Shown here piece after piece: positions 9,451-19,193 of a stretch of 64,000 nt of DNA. A model generated the notes under the pieces. It ran no database searches and was not told where the DNA came from. It was given only the letters and a program-made list of their open reading frames with translations. The stretch covers positions 1,536,001 through 1,600,000 of the forward strand of contig NZ_CP026095.1 of assembly GCF_004006295.1 (NCBI RefSeq), in the 5' to 3' direction. This DNA is from Peribacillus asahii. GTDB lineage: Bacteria; Bacillota; Bacilli; Bacillales; DSM-1321. The position numbers and the translations under genes are program-made. Within the stretch, counting starts at the first letter, position 1. Every line of letters begins with the position of its first letter.

Positions 9451-10185
9451 ATGCGCAGGAACGGAAATAATCATCAACTATCAGTCAAGGAGCAAAAATT
9501 TAAACAACTTCAGGATCGCTTAGGCATCCAGTTTTCTCAGGTCAAATTATTAAAACAAGCATTTACCCATTCATCTTATGTGAATGAGCATCGCCGCAAG
9601 CTTTACGAAGATAATGAACGGCTTGAATTTTTAGGAGACGCTGTATTAGAACTGACGGTATCTAAATATTTATTTAAAAAATATCCAATGATGAGCGAAG
9701 GGGAGCTAACAAAGCTAAGAGCCGCTATTGTTTGTGAACCGTCACTTGTTATGTTTGCCAATCAATTAGGGTTTGGTGAATTTGTATTGCTCGGAAAAGG
9801 AGAAGAAATGACAGGCGGTAGAGAGCGTCCAGCGATGCTTGCCGATGTTTTTGAATCTTTCATTGGAGCATTGTATTTAGATAGTGGTTTAGAACAAGTC
9901 GTCGAGTTTTTAAGAAAAGTGGTTTTCCCGAAAATAGACGAGGGTGCTTTTTCTCATGTGATGGATTACAAGAGCCAGCTTCAAGAATTGATTCAACGTG
10001 ATAGCAGCGGTACCATTCAGTATAAAATATTACAGGAAAAAGGACCGGCTCATAATCGTGAATTTGTTTCTATTGTTTTACTCAATGGAGAAAAACTAGG
10101 GTCCGGCTCTGGTAAATCGAAAAAAGAAGCAGAGCAGCATGCTGCCGAGCGTGCCTTAAACGTATTAAGACAAAAAAGATCATAA
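9451..10185 (+). CDS. rnc: Ribonuclease III
   Basis: Cuts double-stranded RNA; matures 23S and 16S rRNA and the SRP RNA. It has 244 residues. The catalytic signature [13 protein letters not shown] lies near residue 60, the second acidic cluster is [13 protein letters not shown], and the C-terminal double-stranded RNA-binding domain ([11 protein letters not shown] to [16 protein letters not shown]) is intact. A GGAGGG site precedes the ATG. It is 28 bp upstream of smc, and the rnc-smc-ftsY order is as in Bacillus. Confidence 0.96.
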   Translation: MRRNGNNHQLSVKEQKFKQLQDRLGIQFSQVKLLKQAFTHSSYVNEHRRKLYEDNERLEFLGDAVLELTVSKYLFKKYPMMSEGELTKLRAAIVCEPSLVMFANQLGFGEFVLLGKGEEMTGGRERPAMLADVFESFIGALYLDSGLEQVVEFLRKVVFPKIDEGAFSHVMDYKSQLQELIQRDSSGTIQYKILQEKGPAHNREFVSIVLLNGEKLGSGSGKSKKEAEQHAAERALNVLRQKRS

Positions 10186-10213
10186 TGATTGTGAAAGATA
10201 AGGGGGAGAGAGC

Positions 10214-13200
10214 ATGTTCCTCAAACGCTTGGACGTTGTAGGATTTAAGTCTTTCGCAGAGAAAATTTCAATGGACTTTGTACCAGGTGTAACCGCAGTC
10301 GTAGGGCCGAACGGAAGTGGAAAAAGTAATATAACAGATGCGATTCGTTGGGTGCTTGGCGAACAGTCCGCCAAATCATTGCGCGGGGCGAAAATGGAGG
10401 ATATTATCTTTTCCGGAAGCGATTCAAGAAAGCCTTTGAATTTTGCTGAGGTATCTTTAACCCTTGATAACGTAACAAATTCTTTACCCATTGATTTTCA
10501 TGAAGTCAGTATTACAAGAAGAGTGTACAGATCGGGTGACAGTGAATTTTTAATTAATAATCAGCCCTGTCGTTTAAAGGATATCGTTGATTTATTTATG
10601 GATTCAGGCCTCGGCCGCGAAGCTTTTTCGATTATTAGCCAGGGGAAAGTAGAAGAAATATTAAGCAGTAAGGCGGAAGAAAGACGCGTTATTTTTGAAG
10701 AAGCAGCTGGTGTTTTAAAATATAAAACGCGTAAAAAGAAAGCCGAGCAAAAGCTTGCTGAAACACAGGAAAATTTAAATCGTGTTCAAGATATTCTTTA
10801 TGAATTAGAAGGTCAGGTAGAGCCGTTAAAAATTCAATCGTCGCTTGCTAAAGAGTTTTTGGCGAAAAAGGAAGAGCTAGAGCAATTTGAAGTCAGCTTA
10901 ACAGTTTATGAAATTGAAGAGCTTCACCGAAAATGGGAAAAGCTATCTCATGAGTTAGAAGAGCATACGCTAAGAAAAGAGCAAATGGCAAGCGAACTGC
11001 ATCAAAAGGAAGCAGCCCTACAGGCGCTGCGCCAGAAAACAGCTAGTTTAGATGCAACGATGAATGATTTACAAGCGATTCTTTTAACATCAAGTGAAGA
11101 TCTAGAAAAGTTAGAAGGTAGAAAAGAAGTATTAAAAGAACGGAAGAAAAATGCGACACAAAATAAAGTTCAACTTGAAAAGTCCATCGAAGAGGCTAAA
11201 GCGTTTATCGCCCGTTTAGAGGTGGATAAAGAAGCTCAAATCATTTTGGTTCGCGAATTAGAAAATGAAGTAAAAAACTTGCAGTCGCTCTTGCAAGAAA
11301 AGCAACAAACCTTAGGTTCCTTCCAAACGGATATTGAGGGGACGATTGAACTTCATAAAAGTGACTATATTGAATGGCTAAATAAGCAAGCGACAGCGAA
11401 AAACGAAAAGCAATATTTAGCTCAGCAGCTGGAGCAGCAGGCTTATAAAAATGAGAGGCTGGATAATGATAATGCAAAGTATTTAACGGAAAGAACGTCA
11501 ATCGTGCAGCAAAAACAGCAGCATGAAGTGGAATTGCGCGAGATAACGCTCGAGTTAGAAAAGCATGTGGCTCGTTATCGTAGTCAGGAAAAGGAACAAG
11601 AAGCAACGAAGGACCGCTATCAAAAGCAAGAAACGACACTATATAAAGCGTATCAATTTTTACAGCAAGCGAAGGCGCGTAAAGAGTTGTTAGAGGAAAT
11701 GGAAGAAGAGTATGCAGGGTTCTTCCAAGGTGTAAAAGAAATATTAAAAGCAAAAGCTTCTTTGCAAGGTATTGAAGGTGCCGTTGCGGAGTTGATTACA
11801 GTGCCAAAAAGCTATCAAACGGCGATTGAGATCGCGCTTGGCGCGGCGATGCAGCATGTTGTTGTTCGTGAAGAAGAACATGCCCGTCAGGCGATTAGCT
11901 TTTTAAAGAAAAATGGTTATGGCCGGGCTACTTTTTTACCACTCTCTGTCATAAAAGGTAGAGAAGTGCCCCAGTCTCAATTGAAACTGCTTCAAAATCA
12001 TCCAGCTTTTATTGGTACTGCTGCCCAATTAATAGACTATGAAGCGAAATATGCAGAGATTGTGACGAACTTACTTGGAACGGTCGTTATTACACGTGAT
12101 TTAAAAGGAGCAAATGAGCTGGCTAAATTAGTCGGTCATCGTTATCGTTTTGTAACGCTTGATGGGGATGTTGTAAATCCTGGTGGTTCGATGACAGGGG
12201 GAGCACTTAAGCAAAAGTCCTCATCCTTATTATCGCGAAAAGCGGAATTAGAGGAACTTAAAAATAAGCTTGTCGATATGGAAGCGAAAACAAATCAATT
12301 AGAACGTGAAGTTCGGGAGCTAAAAGCTGAAATCACACAGCAAGAAGAACGTTTAGCAGAAATGAAACAATCAGGTGAGTCATTGCGAGAAAAAGAGCAA
12401 TTACTGAAAAATAAATTTCGAGAAATTGAATTACAAGAAAAGAATATTAATGACCGTCTTCATTTATATGATTTGGATAAAACACAACTCATAGAAGAAG
12501 AGCAGCAAAGAACGGCCCGTCTTGAAGAGTTGGAGAACATTATCGTATCGTGTGCAGAGGAGCTTAGTCGACTTGATGAAACGATTGCTCAATTGACGGA
12601 GCGAAAGGAAACACAGCAATCCTCAAAAGAAATCCTTCTAGAAGAGATGAGTGAGTTGAAAGTAACGCTTGCTTCCAAACGAGAACAGCTTCGTAACCAA
12701 AAGGAAAATATGGCTCGTCTTGAGGAAGATTGGCTTATGACACAAACGAAGCTTGCTGAATATGAGGATGACTGGTCGCTTTTAACGAATGAAATGAGTG
12801 ATAGTTCAAGCGGGGAAGAACGATTAGAGGATGCCGCAAAAGAGCAGTTTGCACTGAAAAATGAAACGATTGAAAAGATTTCGGTTACACGTCAAGAAAA
12901 AGAGAGTTTGCAAACGGAGCTTGAGGATATGGAGCTCGATTTAAAAGAGCAAAATCGTCAATATAAAGGCATTGCAGAAAGCGTCAAAGATGAAGAAGTG
13001 AAGTTGAATCGACTTGATGTAGAGCTTGAAAATCGACTTTCTAAGCTACGAGAGGAATATCTTTTAAGCTATGAGGCTGCAAAAGAGAAGTATCCGTTAA
13101 CATTGCCGGTTGAAGAAGCGAAGAAACGAGTCAAGCTCATTAAATTGGCGATTGACGAGTTAGGAAACGTTAACTTAGGGGCAATTGATGAGTATGAGCG

Positions 13201-13777
13201 TGTATCAGAACGCTATGAATTTTTACTTAATCAAAAGGATGACTTGCAGCAAGCGAAAGATACCCTTCTTCAAGTGATTTGTGAAATGGATGAAGAGATG
13301 ACGCGGCGCTTTTCTGAGACATTTTATGCGATTCGTGATCAATTCGGACAAGTGTTTAAAGCGTTATTTGGCGGAGGCCGTGCTGAATTAAAGTTAACGG
13401 ATTCGCTGAATTTGTTGCAAACAGGTGTCGAGATTGTCGCTCAGCCCCCTGGGAAGAAATTGCAAAATTTAAGTTTATTATCAGGTGGAGAACGAGCACT
13501 AACTGCGATTGCCTTGCTGTTTTCTATTTTAAAAGTACGTCCGGTGCCGTTTTGTGTGCTTGATGAAGTTGAAGCAGCGCTGGATGAAGCGAATATCACG
13601 CGTTTTAGTCAATTTTTGCGCAAGTTCAGCGAAGAAACGCAATTTATCGTCATTACGCATCGCAAAGGTACGATGGAAGGTGCGGATGTGTTATATGGCA
13701 TTACGATGCAGGAATCAGGTGTTTCAAGGCTTGTTTCTGTACGAATGGAAGAGACAGAAGAAGTAGCAAGAGTATAA
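10214..13777 (+). CDS. smc: Chromosome condensation and segregation protein SMC
   Basis: Forms the Smc-ScpAB condensin that loads at parS sites and aligns chromosome arms. The 1187-residue length is normal. Walker A (GPNGSGKS) is at residues 31-38, followed by the Q-loop segment. Two long Glu/Lys/Gln-rich coiled-coil arms flank the hinge, which contains the conserved GGSMTGG. The C-terminal head has the ABC signature LLSGGERALTA and Walker B FCVLDEVEAALD. It is preceded by AAGGGGGAG and followed by ftsY after 17 bp. Confidence 0.97.
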   Translation: MFLKRLDVVGFKSFAEKISMDFVPGVTAVVGPNGSGKSNITDAIRWVLGEQSAKSLRGAKMEDIIFSGSDSRKPLNFAEVSLTLDNVTNSLPIDFHEVSITRRVYRSGDSEFLINNQPCRLKDIVDLFMDSGLGREAFSIISQGKVEEILSSKAEERRVIFEEAAGVLKYKTRKKKAEQKLAETQENLNRVQDILYELEGQVEPLKIQSSLAKEFLAKKEELEQFEVSLTVYEIEELHRKWEKLSHELEEHTLRKEQMASELHQKEAALQALRQKTASLDATMNDLQAILLTSSEDLEKLEGRKEVLKERKKNATQNKVQLEKSIEEAKAFIARLEVDKEAQIILVRELENEVKNLQSLLQEKQQTLGSFQTDIEGTIELHKSDYIEWLNKQATAKNEKQYLAQQLEQQAYKNERLDNDNAKYLTERTSIVQQKQQHEVELREITLELEKHVARYRSQEKEQEATKDRYQKQETTLYKAYQFLQQAKARKELLEEMEEEYAGFFQGVKEILKAKASLQGIEGAVAELITVPKSYQTAIEIALGAAMQHVVVREEEHARQAISFLKKNGYGRATFLPLSVIKGREVPQSQLKLLQNHPAFIGTAAQLIDYEAKYAEIVTNLLGTVVITRDLKGANELAKLVGHRYRFVTLDGDVVNPGGSMTGGALKQKSSSLLSRKAELEELKNKLVDMEAKTNQLEREVRELKAEITQQEERLAEMKQSGESLREKEQLLKNKFREIELQEKNINDRLHLYDLDKTQLIEEEQQRTARLEELENIIVSCAEELSRLDETIAQLTERKETQQSSKEILLEEMSELKVTLASKREQLRNQKENMARLEEDWLMTQTKLAEYEDDWSLLTNEMSDSSSGEERLEDAAKEQFALKNETIEKISVTRQEKESLQTELEDMELDLKEQNRQYKGIAESVKDEEVKLNRLDVELENRLSKLREEYLLSYEAAKEKYPLTLPVEEAKKRVKLIKLAIDELGNVNLGAIDEYERVSERYEFLLNQKDDLQQAKDTLLQVICEMDEEMTRRFSETFYAIRDQFGQVFKALFGGGRAELKLTDSLNLLQTGVEIVAQPPGKKLQNLSLLSGGERALTAIALLFSILKVRPVPFCVLDEVEAALDEANITRFSQFLRKFSEETQFIVITHRKGTMEGADVLYGITMQESGVSRLVSVRMEETEEVARV

Positions 13778-13794
13778 CAGAAGGAAGTGACACA

Positions 13795-14907
13795 ATGAGT
13801 TTTTTTAAGAAGCTGAAAGAGAAATTTGTAGGTGAGAAAAATGAAAATGTAACACCAGAACCTGCTGAACAACTGGAAGCGAATGAACAGTTGGAGTTGA
13901 ACGAACAAGTAGCGTTGAACGAGCAGCCAGACGTGAAGGAAGAGATTGAAAAGAAGCAAGAGCAGATTTCGATTGGAGAGAAGTTTAAACAAGGTTTAGC
14001 GAAGACGCGTAATGCCTTCACAAGCCGAGTTAATGATTTAGTCGCACGCTATCGTAAAGTGGATGAAGAATTCTTCGAAGAGCTTGAAGAAATTTTAATT
14101 CAAGCAGATGTCGGCTTTGATACGGTGATGGAGCTTGTCGATGAACTAAAAATGGAAGTGAAGCGCCGCAATATTTCGGATACAAAAGAAGTGCAAGATG
14201 TTATTTCTGAGAAATTAGTCGACATTTACCAAGGCGGAGACGAAGAACAATCTGAGTTGAACATTCAAAAAGATGGCTTAACGGTTATTTTATTCGTTGG
14301 TGTGAATGGCGTTGGGAAAACGACAACAATCGGAAAAATGGCTCATAAGTTTAAAGAGGAAGGCAAGTCGGTCGTATTAGCAGCGGGTGATACGTTCCGT
14401 GCCGGTGCGATTGATCAATTAGAAGTATGGGGCGAGCGTGTTGGCGTCGATGTTATTAAACAAGGAGAGGGCTCTGATCCGGCGGCGGTTATGTTTGATG
14501 CGATTCAAGCAGCAAAAGCACGCGGTGCGGATATTTTGATTTGTGATACGGCAGGCCGTTTACAAAACAAAGTGAACTTGATGAAAGAGCTTGAAAAAGT
14601 AAAACGAGTGATTGAGCGTGAAGTACCTGGTGCACCGCATGAAGTATTATTAGTGTTAGATGCAACAACAGGACAAAATGCATTAATTCAAGCCAAAACC
14701 TTTAAAGAGGCAACAAATGTATCAGGCATTGTGCTAACAAAGCTTGATGGAACAGCAAAAGGGGGAATCGTGTTAGCGATTCGAAATGAATTAGCGATTC
14801 CGGTTAAGTTTGTTGGACTAGGTGAGAAAATGGATGATTTGCAAGAGTTCGATGCAGAGAAATATGTGTACGGATTGTTTGCAGACATTATTGAAAAAGC
14901 AGAATGA
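13795..14907 (+). CDS. ftsY: SRP receptor GTPase FtsY
   Basis: Docks ribosome-SRP complexes at the membrane for co-translational insertion. It has 370 residues, longer than the ~329 of B. subtilis, because of an acidic, repetitive N-terminus rich in EQLEANEQLELNEQ-type repeats (residues ~20-60). The NG domain follows, with G1 GVNGVGKTT, the DTAGR motif, TKLDGTAKGG and GLGEKMDDL. The last gene before a terminator. Its partner ffh lies 12.7 kb away, with the MoxR/VWA cluster in between; in B. subtilis ylxM-ffh follow directly. Confidence 0.96.
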   Translation: MSFFKKLKEKFVGEKNENVTPEPAEQLEANEQLELNEQVALNEQPDVKEEIEKKQEQISIGEKFKQGLAKTRNAFTSRVNDLVARYRKVDEEFFEELEEILIQADVGFDTVMELVDELKMEVKRRNISDTKEVQDVISEKLVDIYQGGDEEQSELNIQKDGLTVILFVGVNGVGKTTTIGKMAHKFKEEGKSVVLAAGDTFRAGAIDQLEVWGERVGVDVIKQGEGSDPAAVMFDAIQAAKARGADILICDTAGRLQNKVNLMKELEKVKRVIEREVPGAPHEVLLVLDATTGQNALIQAKTFKEATNVSGIVLTKLDGTAKGGIVLAIRNELAIPVKFVGLGEKMDDLQEFDAEKYVYGLFADIIEKAE

Positions 14908-14920
14908 TAATACGTGAACG

Positions 14921-14956
14921 AAAGTCAGAAGGGTTTTTCCTTTCTGGCTTTTTTCA
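14921..14956 (+). terminator. Terminator after ftsY
   Basis: AAGTCAGAAGG pairs with CCTTTCTGGCTT (one bulge, one G-T pair) and is followed by TTTTTT. It separates ftsY from the cluster that begins at 15035. Confidence 0.8.
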
Positions 14957-15034
14957 TATTCTAAAAAGTTTTTGTATACTTTTTTATTTTCTCGCTCGTC
15001 TATTTTATAGAGAGAAAAAAAAGGGGGAGTTCGT

Positions 15035-17422
15035 TTGTCCAATATAGCACGTCAAGTAGCAGCCGGTTTGTTGTTTTTAATGGTTTTTACAATTTTTCCA
15101 TTGCTGGCTGCTGCTGAACAACCGAAGATTAGTATTTCAATTGAAGAAGGGCTAGGTGGATATGCGAAGCGTTCGGCGGCGCTGCCTGTCAAAGTTGAAA
15201 TAGAGAATAAAGGAGAAGCGTTTAGTGGCACGTTGCTGCTTCAGTTTCAAGCAACCTATCAGTTAGGAGGCTCACAAGCCATCCAAGTTGAACTGCCAAA
15301 GGGAAGTGTAAAAACATATTCGGTTACCTTGCCCGCGTATACAGATGAGAATTATTCTTCGTCTGCAGTTCAACAAACGATTCATTTATATGAAGGAGAT
15401 TGGAAGAAAGGAAAGGAAGTAGCGTTTAAAGGGACGAAAGTAATTGCACCTAAATTCGTCGATTCGGGGGAAGTACAGATTGGTATATTAAGTGAAAAGT
15501 ATGATCGTCTAAAAGAATGGCGTGTACTGCCTTCCTCTCCAACGAATACATTCGATTTAACAAAGGGAGATTTACCAAATGAGGCGAGAGGATACGATGT
15601 GCTCACATATTTAATTATCGATGAATTTTCCATGGGCACACTCGATCATGAGCAACAGGAAGCCATTGCTGAATGGGTTCAAAACGGAGGGATTTTGATT
15701 GCTGGTGCAACACCGAATGCCAGTCAACAATACGATACACTTTATGATTTATTACCGATGAAGCCGACTAAAGAGGTAACGATTAGTAGTGCTTTTTTAG
15801 GAAGTGGTAAGCAAGCACCTTCTTTTAAGCAGATTCCTAGTTTTGTTGGGGAAGTTGAAAAAGAGGCAGGTATTATGGTGAAGAGTGATAATCATCCAGT
15901 TGTTGTAAAAAAAGAGTTTGGAAGCGGGATGATTATCCAAACAAGTTTTTCACTCGGAGATGAACCGCTAGCTTCTTGGAATAAGTACGGGGCTTGGGTT
16001 GAGGCGACTTTGCTTACATTAACAACGAATGATCCGTACAATCAAATGGATAATCTCTTGAATAATTTAGAGTGGGAATTGTCGGAACCGAATAAATGGT
16101 TTGATCATACAAATTTTTCAACTGGTCAATTAATTCTCTTATTAATTGTCTATTTACTTATTTTAATCCCGCTCTTATATGTGGTCCTTAAGAAATTAGA
16201 TAAACGCGAGCATGCGTGGTGGAGCATTCCGGTTGTAGCGATTATTAGCTCAGTCGTCATTTTTGCGCTCGGAGCAAAAGATCGAATCGCTCAGCCTCAA
16301 TTAAATCAGCTGGGTATTTATCAAGTGAATCATCAACATGTAACGGGCATTCAATCTAATGTGTTACTTTCGAATACAAGCGGAGACTATAAGCTATCTT
16401 TTGCAAAGGATGAAATGCTTGCTTTGCCATCTGCACCGGATTCTTTTTCAGGTAACCCGCTTCGTGCTCCAGTTGTCGAAGAAAAAGCGAAGGAAATAGC
16501 GATTGAATTTCCAGGCGTCGAATATTGGTCAACACGTTCGCTAGTGGGACGCATTTCGCAAAAACAAGCTGGTGAATTTAAGACCGATTTGAAAGTGGAA
16601 AATAAAAAACTAGCAGGAACCATTGTGAACAATTTGAACTACGATTTTGAGGAAATCATGATTGTGTCAGGTAACCAGAAATGGGACTTAGGGGCGTTAA
16701 AAAAGGGAGAAACGCTAACTGTTCACCAAAAGTTAAAAACGGATTTCTTAATGCGTCCTACGATGAGTTTTTCATCGAGCATGCATACGTGGAACCCTGG
16801 ACAAAAAGTGGACTGGAATCAAGTTCGGAACGACCAATTATTATATCTTGCCGGTCAGTATTTCTTTAACGGACAAACAGCAGATAATGCACCTGTCATT
16901 ATTGGTTTGACGAAAGATCAAGTGACGGGATTGAAATTAGAAAATGGAAAAATGAAAGAACATAATAATAACTTGATTTTCCAAACCTTTGAAGCAGACA
17001 CGACTTTATCGGGAGAAGTGAGTTTGCCAAAAGAAATGTTTCCATGGAGACTTGAAACAATCAATGGTCATTATGAGGTAAATACGAGTATCGCACCTTC
17101 TTCTTATTGGCTGGAAGTTGGAGAGTATGAGGCATATGCTCAAATGCCAGCTATCATGAAAGATCCATCTTTTAAAGCTTCGAAACTGACGATTAAGTGG
17201 ACGGATTCCAAGCTTCAGTATGCACTATACAATGTGAAAACAGGCAAATATGAACCGATTGCTGGAGATGAGCGGATTTTGACGCTTGAAGGAAGCAAGA
17301 AGATTAACGCTTATCTTTCTGCCGATGGTGAATTGAAAGTGAAGCTAATGAAGAAGCAAGATCCTAATGGTGCTGAAAATCGTTTACCGATTATTACTGT
17401 TGATGGGGAGGTTACACCGTGA
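15035..17422 (+). CDS. Exported membrane protein of the MoxR/ABC cluster, GATase-like domain (unknown function)
   Basis: I recognise the architecture but no named gene. The 795 residues start at TTG 15035 behind AAGGGGGAG. A signal peptide ends near LLAAAEQ. A beta-rich extracellular domain follows; the segment WVQNGGILIAGATP resembles the class-I-amidotransferase-like fold found in other MoxR/VWA-operon proteins. Two membrane helices lie at about 365-386 and 394-414, separated by a short basic cytoplasmic turn (KKLDKREH). The C-terminal ~380 residues are again beta-rich and predicted outside. No catalytic Cys is seen in the amidotransferase-like part. The stop overlaps the ABC ATPase start by 4 bp, so it may be a sensor or accessory subunit of that transporter. 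This role is inference. Confidence 0.75.
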   Translation: MSNIARQVAAGLLFLMVFTIFPLLAAAEQPKISISIEEGLGGYAKRSAALPVKVEIENKGEAFSGTLLLQFQATYQLGGSQAIQVELPKGSVKTYSVTLPAYTDENYSSSAVQQTIHLYEGDWKKGKEVAFKGTKVIAPKFVDSGEVQIGILSEKYDRLKEWRVLPSSPTNTFDLTKGDLPNEARGYDVLTYLIIDEFSMGTLDHEQQEAIAEWVQNGGILIAGATPNASQQYDTLYDLLPMKPTKEVTISSAFLGSGKQAPSFKQIPSFVGEVEKEAGIMVKSDNHPVVVKKEFGSGMIIQTSFSLGDEPLASWNKYGAWVEATLLTLTTNDPYNQMDNLLNNLEWELSEPNKWFDHTNFSTGQLILLLIVYLLILIPLLYVVLKKLDKREHAWWSIPVVAIISSVVIFALGAKDRIAQPQLNQLGIYQVNHQHVTGIQSNVLLSNTSGDYKLSFAKDEMLALPSAPDSFSGNPLRAPVVEEKAKEIAIEFPGVEYWSTRSLVGRISQKQAGEFKTDLKVENKKLAGTIVNNLNYDFEEIMIVSGNQKWDLGALKKGETLTVHQKLKTDFLMRPTMSFSSSMHTWNPGQKVDWNQVRNDQLLYLAGQYFFNGQTADNAPVIIGLTKDQVTGLKLENGKMKEHNNNLIFQTFEADTTLSGEVSLPKEMFPWRLETINGHYEVNTSIAPSSYWLEVGEYEAYAQMPAIMKDPSFKASKLTIKWTDSKLQYALYNVKTGKYEPIAGDERILTLEGSKKINAYLSADGELKVKLMKKQDPNGAENRLPIITVDGEVTP

Positions 17423-18354
17423 TTGAAATTATCGGATTGACAAAACAATATGGGAAATTTACGGCGCTTGATCACTTAGATTTGCATATTGATGAGGGGA
17501 CCGTATTTGGTTTTGTAGGTCAAAATGGGGCGGGGAAGTCTACCACCTTCTCTATTTTAGCGACATTGCTTGCGCCGACTTCGGGAACAGCCTTTGTCAA
17601 TGGCTATAATATTTTAAAAGAACCAAAAAAAGTCCGAGAGCAAATTGGCTATATGCCCGACTTCTTTGGCGTATACGATCAATTAAAGGCAGAAGAGTAT
17701 CTCGATTTTTACGGGGCAAGCTATGGTATCTCTATCAATGAACGAAAGAAATTGATTCCCCAGCTTTTAGAGCTTGTGAATTTAACCGATAAACGAGATT
17801 CGTATGTTGATTTATTATCACGCGGGATGAAGCAGCGTCTTTGTTTAGCTCGCAGTTTAATTCATGATCCAGAAGTACTTATTTTAGATGAGCCGGCGTC
17901 TGGCTTAGATCCGCGCGCTCGTATTGAAATGCGGGAGATTTTAAAAGAATTAAAAGCTATGGGCAAAACGATTTTGATTTCGTCACATATTTTACCGGAG
18001 CTCGCAGAAATGTGTGATGTCATTGGCATTATTGATCAAGGGAAGTTAAAGGCACAAGGCTCTGTTGCGGAAATCCAAGAGAAATTGCAAGGTGCCAAGA
18101 GCATGATGGTGAAGGTGAATCGTAATATTGAACGTGCGCTGACCTTTTTTGAAGACAATCCAGATATTAGTGAAATCGAGCGTCATGAGGATGGAGCGAG
18201 CATTCAGTTTTTGTTTAAAGGCAATGCGGAGGCGCAGCAGCAATTATTAAAGGCTTGCATTATGCAAGAGCTCGACTTAGTTAGTTTCGCCGAAATCGAA
18301 ACCGATTTAGAAGATGTGTTTATGGAAATTACGAATGGGGGGATGGAGTCATGA
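17419..18354 (+). CDS. ABC transporter ATP-binding protein
   Basis: ATPase of an ABC-2-type exporter. It has 311 residues. Walker A GQNGAGKST is at 34-42, the signature LSRGMKQ at 133-139, Walker B VLILDEPASG around 153-162, and the switch His in SSH. A C-terminal extension of about 100 residues after the nucleotide-binding domain is typical of the multidrug/GldA-like subfamily. It starts at GTG 17419, overlapping the previous gene by 4 bp, and its stop overlaps the permease start by 4 bp. The substrate is unknown. Confidence 0.9.
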   Translation: MIEIIGLTKQYGKFTALDHLDLHIDEGTVFGFVGQNGAGKSTTFSILATLLAPTSGTAFVNGYNILKEPKKVREQIGYMPDFFGVYDQLKAEEYLDFYGASYGISINERKKLIPQLLELVNLTDKRDSYVDLLSRGMKQRLCLARSLIHDPEVLILDEPASGLDPRARIEMREILKELKAMGKTILISSHILPELAEMCDVIGIIDQGKLKAQGSVAEIQEKLQGAKSMMVKVNRNIERALTFFEDNPDISEIERHEDGASIQFLFKGNAEAQQQLLKACIMQELDLVSFAEIETDLEDVFMEITNGGMES

Positions 18355-19193
18355 AAAGCTGGCTGATGAATCCCGTATTAAATAAAGAATTCAAGCTTCG
18401 CTTTCGTTCTTTAAAAAGTTTTCTTGGTGTTTTATTTTATGTGCTAGCAATCGGCATCGTCGTGATTGGGATGATTTTCGTACAGCAGTTGGGCAGTATG
18501 GGTGGGGTGAACCCAGAACAAAGCCGTGAGCTATTTATGATTTTAGCGGTGTTGCAGTTTGCGTTAATTATTTTTATTACACCAGGCTTAACGGCAGGTG
18601 TCATTAGCAGTGAGCGAGAGCGGCAAACGTTGAATATTTTATTAACGACATCGCAAAGCTCCAGCAGCATTATCATTGGAAAGCTCGTGTCATCAGTCGC
18701 TTTTTTATTATTGTTAATCATTGCAAGTTTGCCTTTATATAGCATTGTCTTTTTATATGGAGGTATTTCACCGCGTGAGCTGCTAACGGTGTTTGCTTTA
18801 AATGTTTTTACCGTTTTTGTCATTGGCAGTTTAGGTGTTATGTTTTCGACGTTTATTCGCAAAACGATTGCAGCAATGGTCACAACATATGGAGTGATGT
18901 TATTTCTTGTTGGAGGAACGGGCTTTTTGGCGCTAATTGCGACAAGCTTTACGCAAATGAGTCAGACAGGAACGCCAACTACGAATATACTCGTCTATCT
19001 TTTTTCGATGTTTAATGCACCGATTACACTGGTGAATCTGTTTGAACCGAGCATCGCTGAAGAAATCGCACGAATGTCGGGAGTGTCTTTTCCACTTTGG
19101 ATTGCTCATCTTATTTCTTATACACTTATTTTTATTACGGCAATTGTACTTAGTGTTCGAAAGCTCCGTCCAAAAATGAAAGCGAAGAAATGA
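18351..19193 (+). CDS. ABC-2 type transporter permease
   Basis: A 280-residue integral membrane protein with about six helices. The N-terminus (NPVLNKEFKLRFRS) and the TAGVISSERERQTLNILLTT segment are characteristic of ABC-2 permeases, where this cytoplasmic loop contacts the ATPase. It overlaps the ATPase gene and the following gene by 4 bp each (ATGA). With the ATPase it should make a homodimeric exporter; the substrate is not evident. Gliding-motility GldF proteins share this loop, but I do not claim that function. Confidence 0.87.
   Translation: MKSWLMNPVLNKEFKLRFRSLKSFLGVLFYVLAIGIVVIGMIFVQQLGSMGGVNPEQSRELFMILAVLQFALIIFITPGLTAGVISSERERQTLNILLTTSQSSSSIIIGKLVSSVAFLLLLIIASLPLYSIVFLYGGISPRELLTVFALNVFTVFVIGSLGVMFSTFIRKTIAAMVTTYGVMLFLVGGTGFLALIATSFTQMSQTGTPTTNILVYLFSMFNAPITLVNLFEPSIAEEIARMSGVSFPLWIAHLISYTLIFITAIVLSVRKLRPKMKAKK

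Noticed and set aside
11241..11753. Minus-strand open frame of 170 codons
   Set aside because: Antisense to the smc coiled-coil coding region.
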